Shown: piece by piece, positions 62,061 through 64,000 of the stretch
How the letters are laid out: each line of letters starts with the position of its first letter
Numbering within the stretch: the stretch's first letter is position 1
Assembly: GCA_025331125.1 (NCBI GenBank)
Contig: JAOALB010000062.1
Location: 186,001-250,000 of the forward strand
Source of the DNA: Mycogone perniciosa
Taxonomy: Eukaryota; Ascomycota; Sordariomycetes; Hypocreales; Hypocreaceae
Reading direction: 5' to 3'
DNA: 64,000 nt
Made by a program: the position numbers and the translations under genes
Notes under the pieces: generated by a model
Database searches by the model: none
What the model was told of the DNA's origin: nothing
The model's input: the letters and a program-made list of their open reading frames with translations, nothing else

Positions 62061-62637
62061 TGTTAAAACAAGGTTATACTAAACCTTATTTATATATAGC
62101 TTCTAGGAAACTGCATACAATACAATGATAAAGAAACGACTAAGAGTTTAATTAAGCTAATAATGGATAAACAATTGAATTGTAAATAATCTAATAGCTA
62201 GAAGCTATAGAATATCTAGTGTATATGCGGCTAGTGTAAAAGTGATTGTATAAACAATAGCTTTATCTTCTATAATAGTCCTCCGACTAAATAATAGGAA
62301 TGCAGTAGCAGAATTAGGTTCATGGCCTTATTCCTATTTTCCGTAAAATTCATTTATATAGGAAATCGTCTAAATCAATTCACGGCCATAGAAATAGGAA
62401 ACCATTTTAGTTAGATTTTTCATAATAGCCATTATACCTATTGTATTAAGCCTAGGGTAGGCGGGGTAGCTAGTCCTAGCTTAATTGTTATCGTTAAAGA
62501 TAACAGAAATTTCCTGACTTATACCAAAGTTCCTCTAGAACTCGGTCCTAGCGTTAGGCCTAATTCCAGGTCTAGCCAGAATAGGAAGGTTACCTAAATA
62601 CACTGAAATCCTTACTTTTTAGCCCTCCTTTTTAATA
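62061..62637 (-). mobile_element. solo LTR E4 (inverted)
   Basis: 577 bp matching E2, from tgttaaaacaaggttat to ctcctttttaata (CA end mutated to TA). Flanks are atttt and acttt, a target duplication with one transition. It shows the best preserved sequence of the family, with several CG dinucleotides left. Confidence 0.82.
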
Positions 62638-63200
62638 ACTTTTATATATTTAGGTTTATATATAAATCTTTATTAAATAAGTATATTTAACGTTACTTAA
62701 AGGTAATTAAAGTAATCTTTATATTTAAACCCTATTAATAAAGTTATTTAAATAAAAAAGCTCTTTAAAGGGAAATTATATTATTTTTAAAATAGATTAA
62801 AGCTATAAAGATAATTATAATAATAGTTTAAATAATAATTAATTAAATAAAAGTAAGAAAGGAAAAAAGTTTATATATATTAAAAAGGGGGCAGGTAAAA
62901 GTAAAGTATAAGGCAGATTTATATATATATATAATAGCTGCAGAAAGATATAAACGATAAATAAAAAATAAAAGGGAATATTTAACCTTTACCTATTTTA
63001 TAGTATTATTATTTATAAAAAGTAAAGGATATAGGGAGCGCTATAAAGATAAAAGTATATTAATATATAAAGGGTATACTTTTTATTTTATTAAAATAAA
63101 AAAATAAAAGGGGCATATAGTATTTATTATTTAACTTTAATCCTAGCCGGCATTAACCTACCTTTTAAGGGTTAAAGGAGGGGTATAGTTTATTTACAGC
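62638..63200. other. right edge of the AT-rich block
   Basis: Composition rises gradually to normal by about 63150. No frame or terminal repeat was recognised. It is not the continuation of repeat B copy 1, so something was lost or rearranged at E4. Confidence 0.4.
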
Positions 63201-63342
63201 ACTTTAGTATTAAAGGCCAGATAAAATAGTAGCGGAGATATAGACAGGGCCTACCCTCTCCGTAAAAACGGCAGCCAGGCCAAGTATGCAATAGAGGGCC
63301 AGGCCGGCAAAACCTCGGGGAAGTTCGATAACTATAGTGGGT

Positions 63343-63430
63343 TCCCCGTCCGCTCTCCCATAGTTAAGCTAATAAGAGGCAGATTAGTAGTCAGGTGGGT
63401 GACCACTGGCGAACACCGGCTGTTGTATGT
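63343..63430 (+). pseudogene. 5'-truncated beta-type 5S rRNA copy
   Basis: The last about 88 nt of a beta-type gene (ccccgtccgctctcccatag to gttgtatgt) are preserved almost without change, including caggtgggtgaccac and a T8 run. The first about 32 nt and the AT box are replaced by unrelated sequence, so helix I cannot form. Confidence 0.8.
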
Positions 63431-63703
63431 TTTTTTTGTCTTTTTTTGCTATTCTTTTTACGCAGCGTGATTAGTGTTCAAGTCCTCTATATGAAAGAGG
63501 GGTCGAGGCAAGAAACCCACGGGTAAAATCCGAGTCCTATCCCTACCACACCAAAGTAGCAGTGTCATGGAGCTGAGCATTAAACGGCTACTACAAATAA
63601 ATAAAAGTAGAATTTTAGAGACATTTCGTATTAGCTCGCATGCAGTGATATATGGACTATCCTATCAGCCCACCTTTGAGAGACCTTTTTAGTAGTCACG
63701 CTT
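63431..63703. other. spacer between 5S fragment and the last gene
   Basis: Normal composition. cctctatatgaaagagg near 63485-63501 can form a small hairpin. No gene was recognised. Confidence 0.35.
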
Positions 63704-64000
63704 CTACTTGAGACGCTCCAAGTAGAAGAAGTAGGCTGGGTGATACTCAGGAAGTTTAGTGTCCATGACACCAAAAACAAGGTCATCGGTCACCCATCGG
63801 AAACCATCAACAATAGGAAGGATGTCGTAAACCATAGCGGCTGAAACAACTCCGCGGATTTTGACCTCTCGAAGCTGACACAAGAATATGTTAGCACATA
63901 AGCCACCAGGTCTCTTGCGCTACATACCGTTGCCTTTCCATACTTCTCATTCCACACTCGCTTTCCATCGTCATCAAAGATAACAACAGGATCCACATCG
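63704..64000 (-). CDS. 3' end of an unidentified gene (two exons seen, 5' part outside window)
   Basis: Exon 63999-63928 (reading DVDPVVIFDDDGKRVWNEKY), a 53-nt intron (63927-63875, gtatgt donor, gtgctaac branch site, tgtcag acceptor), then a last exon 63874-63704 (LREVKIRGVVSAAMVYDILP, FRWVTDDLVFGVMDTK) ending in ERLK and TAG. The splice keeps the frame. At least 80 residues are visible. Reading through the intron would give a false C-terminus. The alternation of charged and hydrophobic residues suggests a soluble beta-rich domain, but no family was recognised. Confidence 0.7.

Larger units (their letters stand above)
23158..63200. other. 40-kb RIP-mutated, transposon-filled AT-rich block
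   Basis: Composition is overwhelmingly A/T, TA dinucleotides dominate and CG is almost absent outside small islands. Retrotransposon frames can be followed for long distances with stops where Gln, Arg or Trp codons are expected, as RIP (C-to-T on either strand) produces. No tRNA, intact protein gene or intron-bearing gene was found in it. Such blocks in ascomycetes are usually heterochromatic and may be pericentromeric or subtelomeric. Which of these applies cannot be decided here. Confidence 0.9.

Noticed and set aside
23158..63200. Mitochondrial DNA or a centromere as the origin of the AT-rich block
   Set aside because: Gypsy frames with transition-type stops and nested LTRs show nuclear RIP-mutated repeats, so mitochondrial origin is excluded. 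A centromere is possible but nothing in the sequence proves it.
1..64000. CRISPR arrays, bacterial operons or tRNA genes
   Set aside because: No regularly spaced short repeats of that kind, no Shine-Dalgarno-type operons, and no cloverleaf with intact A and B boxes was found by eye.

Overview
The window reads as nuclear DNA of a filamentous ascomycete (Pezizomycotina). The evidence is short spliceosomal introns (51-101 nt) with GT...AG ends and CTAAC/CTGAC-like branch sites, dispersed 5S rRNA genes, a HET-domain gene, the fungal TORC1 GTPase Gtr2, and about 40 kb of extremely AT-rich sequence whose retrotransposon frames are broken almost only by C-to-T and G-to-A changes, the signature of repeat-induced point mutation (RIP). 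The species cannot be told from the sequence.

Region 1 (about 1-23 kb) is gene-bearing. In order it holds: a possible gene remnant near 0.8-1.1 kb; an AT-rich scar; a 5S rRNA array split by a small TIR element (2.1-3.0 kb); a two-frame multi-pass membrane protein gene (3.2-4.6 kb, minus); a broken HET-domain gene (5.2-8.0 kb, plus); a second 5S array (9.2-9.8 kb); an F-box-like gene (10.1-11.2 kb, minus); GTR2 (13.0-14.3 kb, plus, three exons); APC4 (14.5-17.2 kb, minus, seven exons); a third 5S array (17.5-17.9 kb); a small secreted cysteine-containing protein (19.0-19.4 kb, plus, two exons); a decayed 5S copy; an acidic unknown protein (20.6-21.2 kb); and an ankyrin gene destroyed by in-frame stops (21.8-22.7 kb). 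There are eight full-length 5S genes of two structural types plus one apparent recombinant. All carry a TATA-like box about 29 nt upstream.

Region 2 (about 23.2-63.2 kb) is a nest of RIP-mutated transposons without intact genes. Element A is a Ty3/gypsy retrotransposon at 23,783-39,902 with 378-bp LTRs and a perfect 5-bp target duplication. Inside it sit a second, inverted Ty3/gypsy element D (27,973-34,649, inserted in A's reverse transcriptase), a D-related solo LTR (24,720-24,881), and three copies of a 581-bp solo-LTR family E, one of them inside A's own 3' LTR. Further right are a truncated D copy, a large LTR element C (about 41.7-50.35 kb), two direct copies of an unidentified repeat B, an inverted 5' part of an A-like element, another solo-LTR-like island and a fourth E copy. 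The insertion order can be read from the nesting: A, then D and E into A, with E much less mutated than its surroundings.

Region 3 (63.2-64 kb) returns to normal composition, with a 5'-truncated 5S copy and the 3' end of a minus-strand gene that leaves the window. Housekeeping genes (GTR2 for TORC1 signalling, APC4 for the anaphase-promoting complex) are intact. The accessory genes (HET, ankyrin) are broken, the ankyrin one by the same mutation type that dominates the adjacent transposon block.
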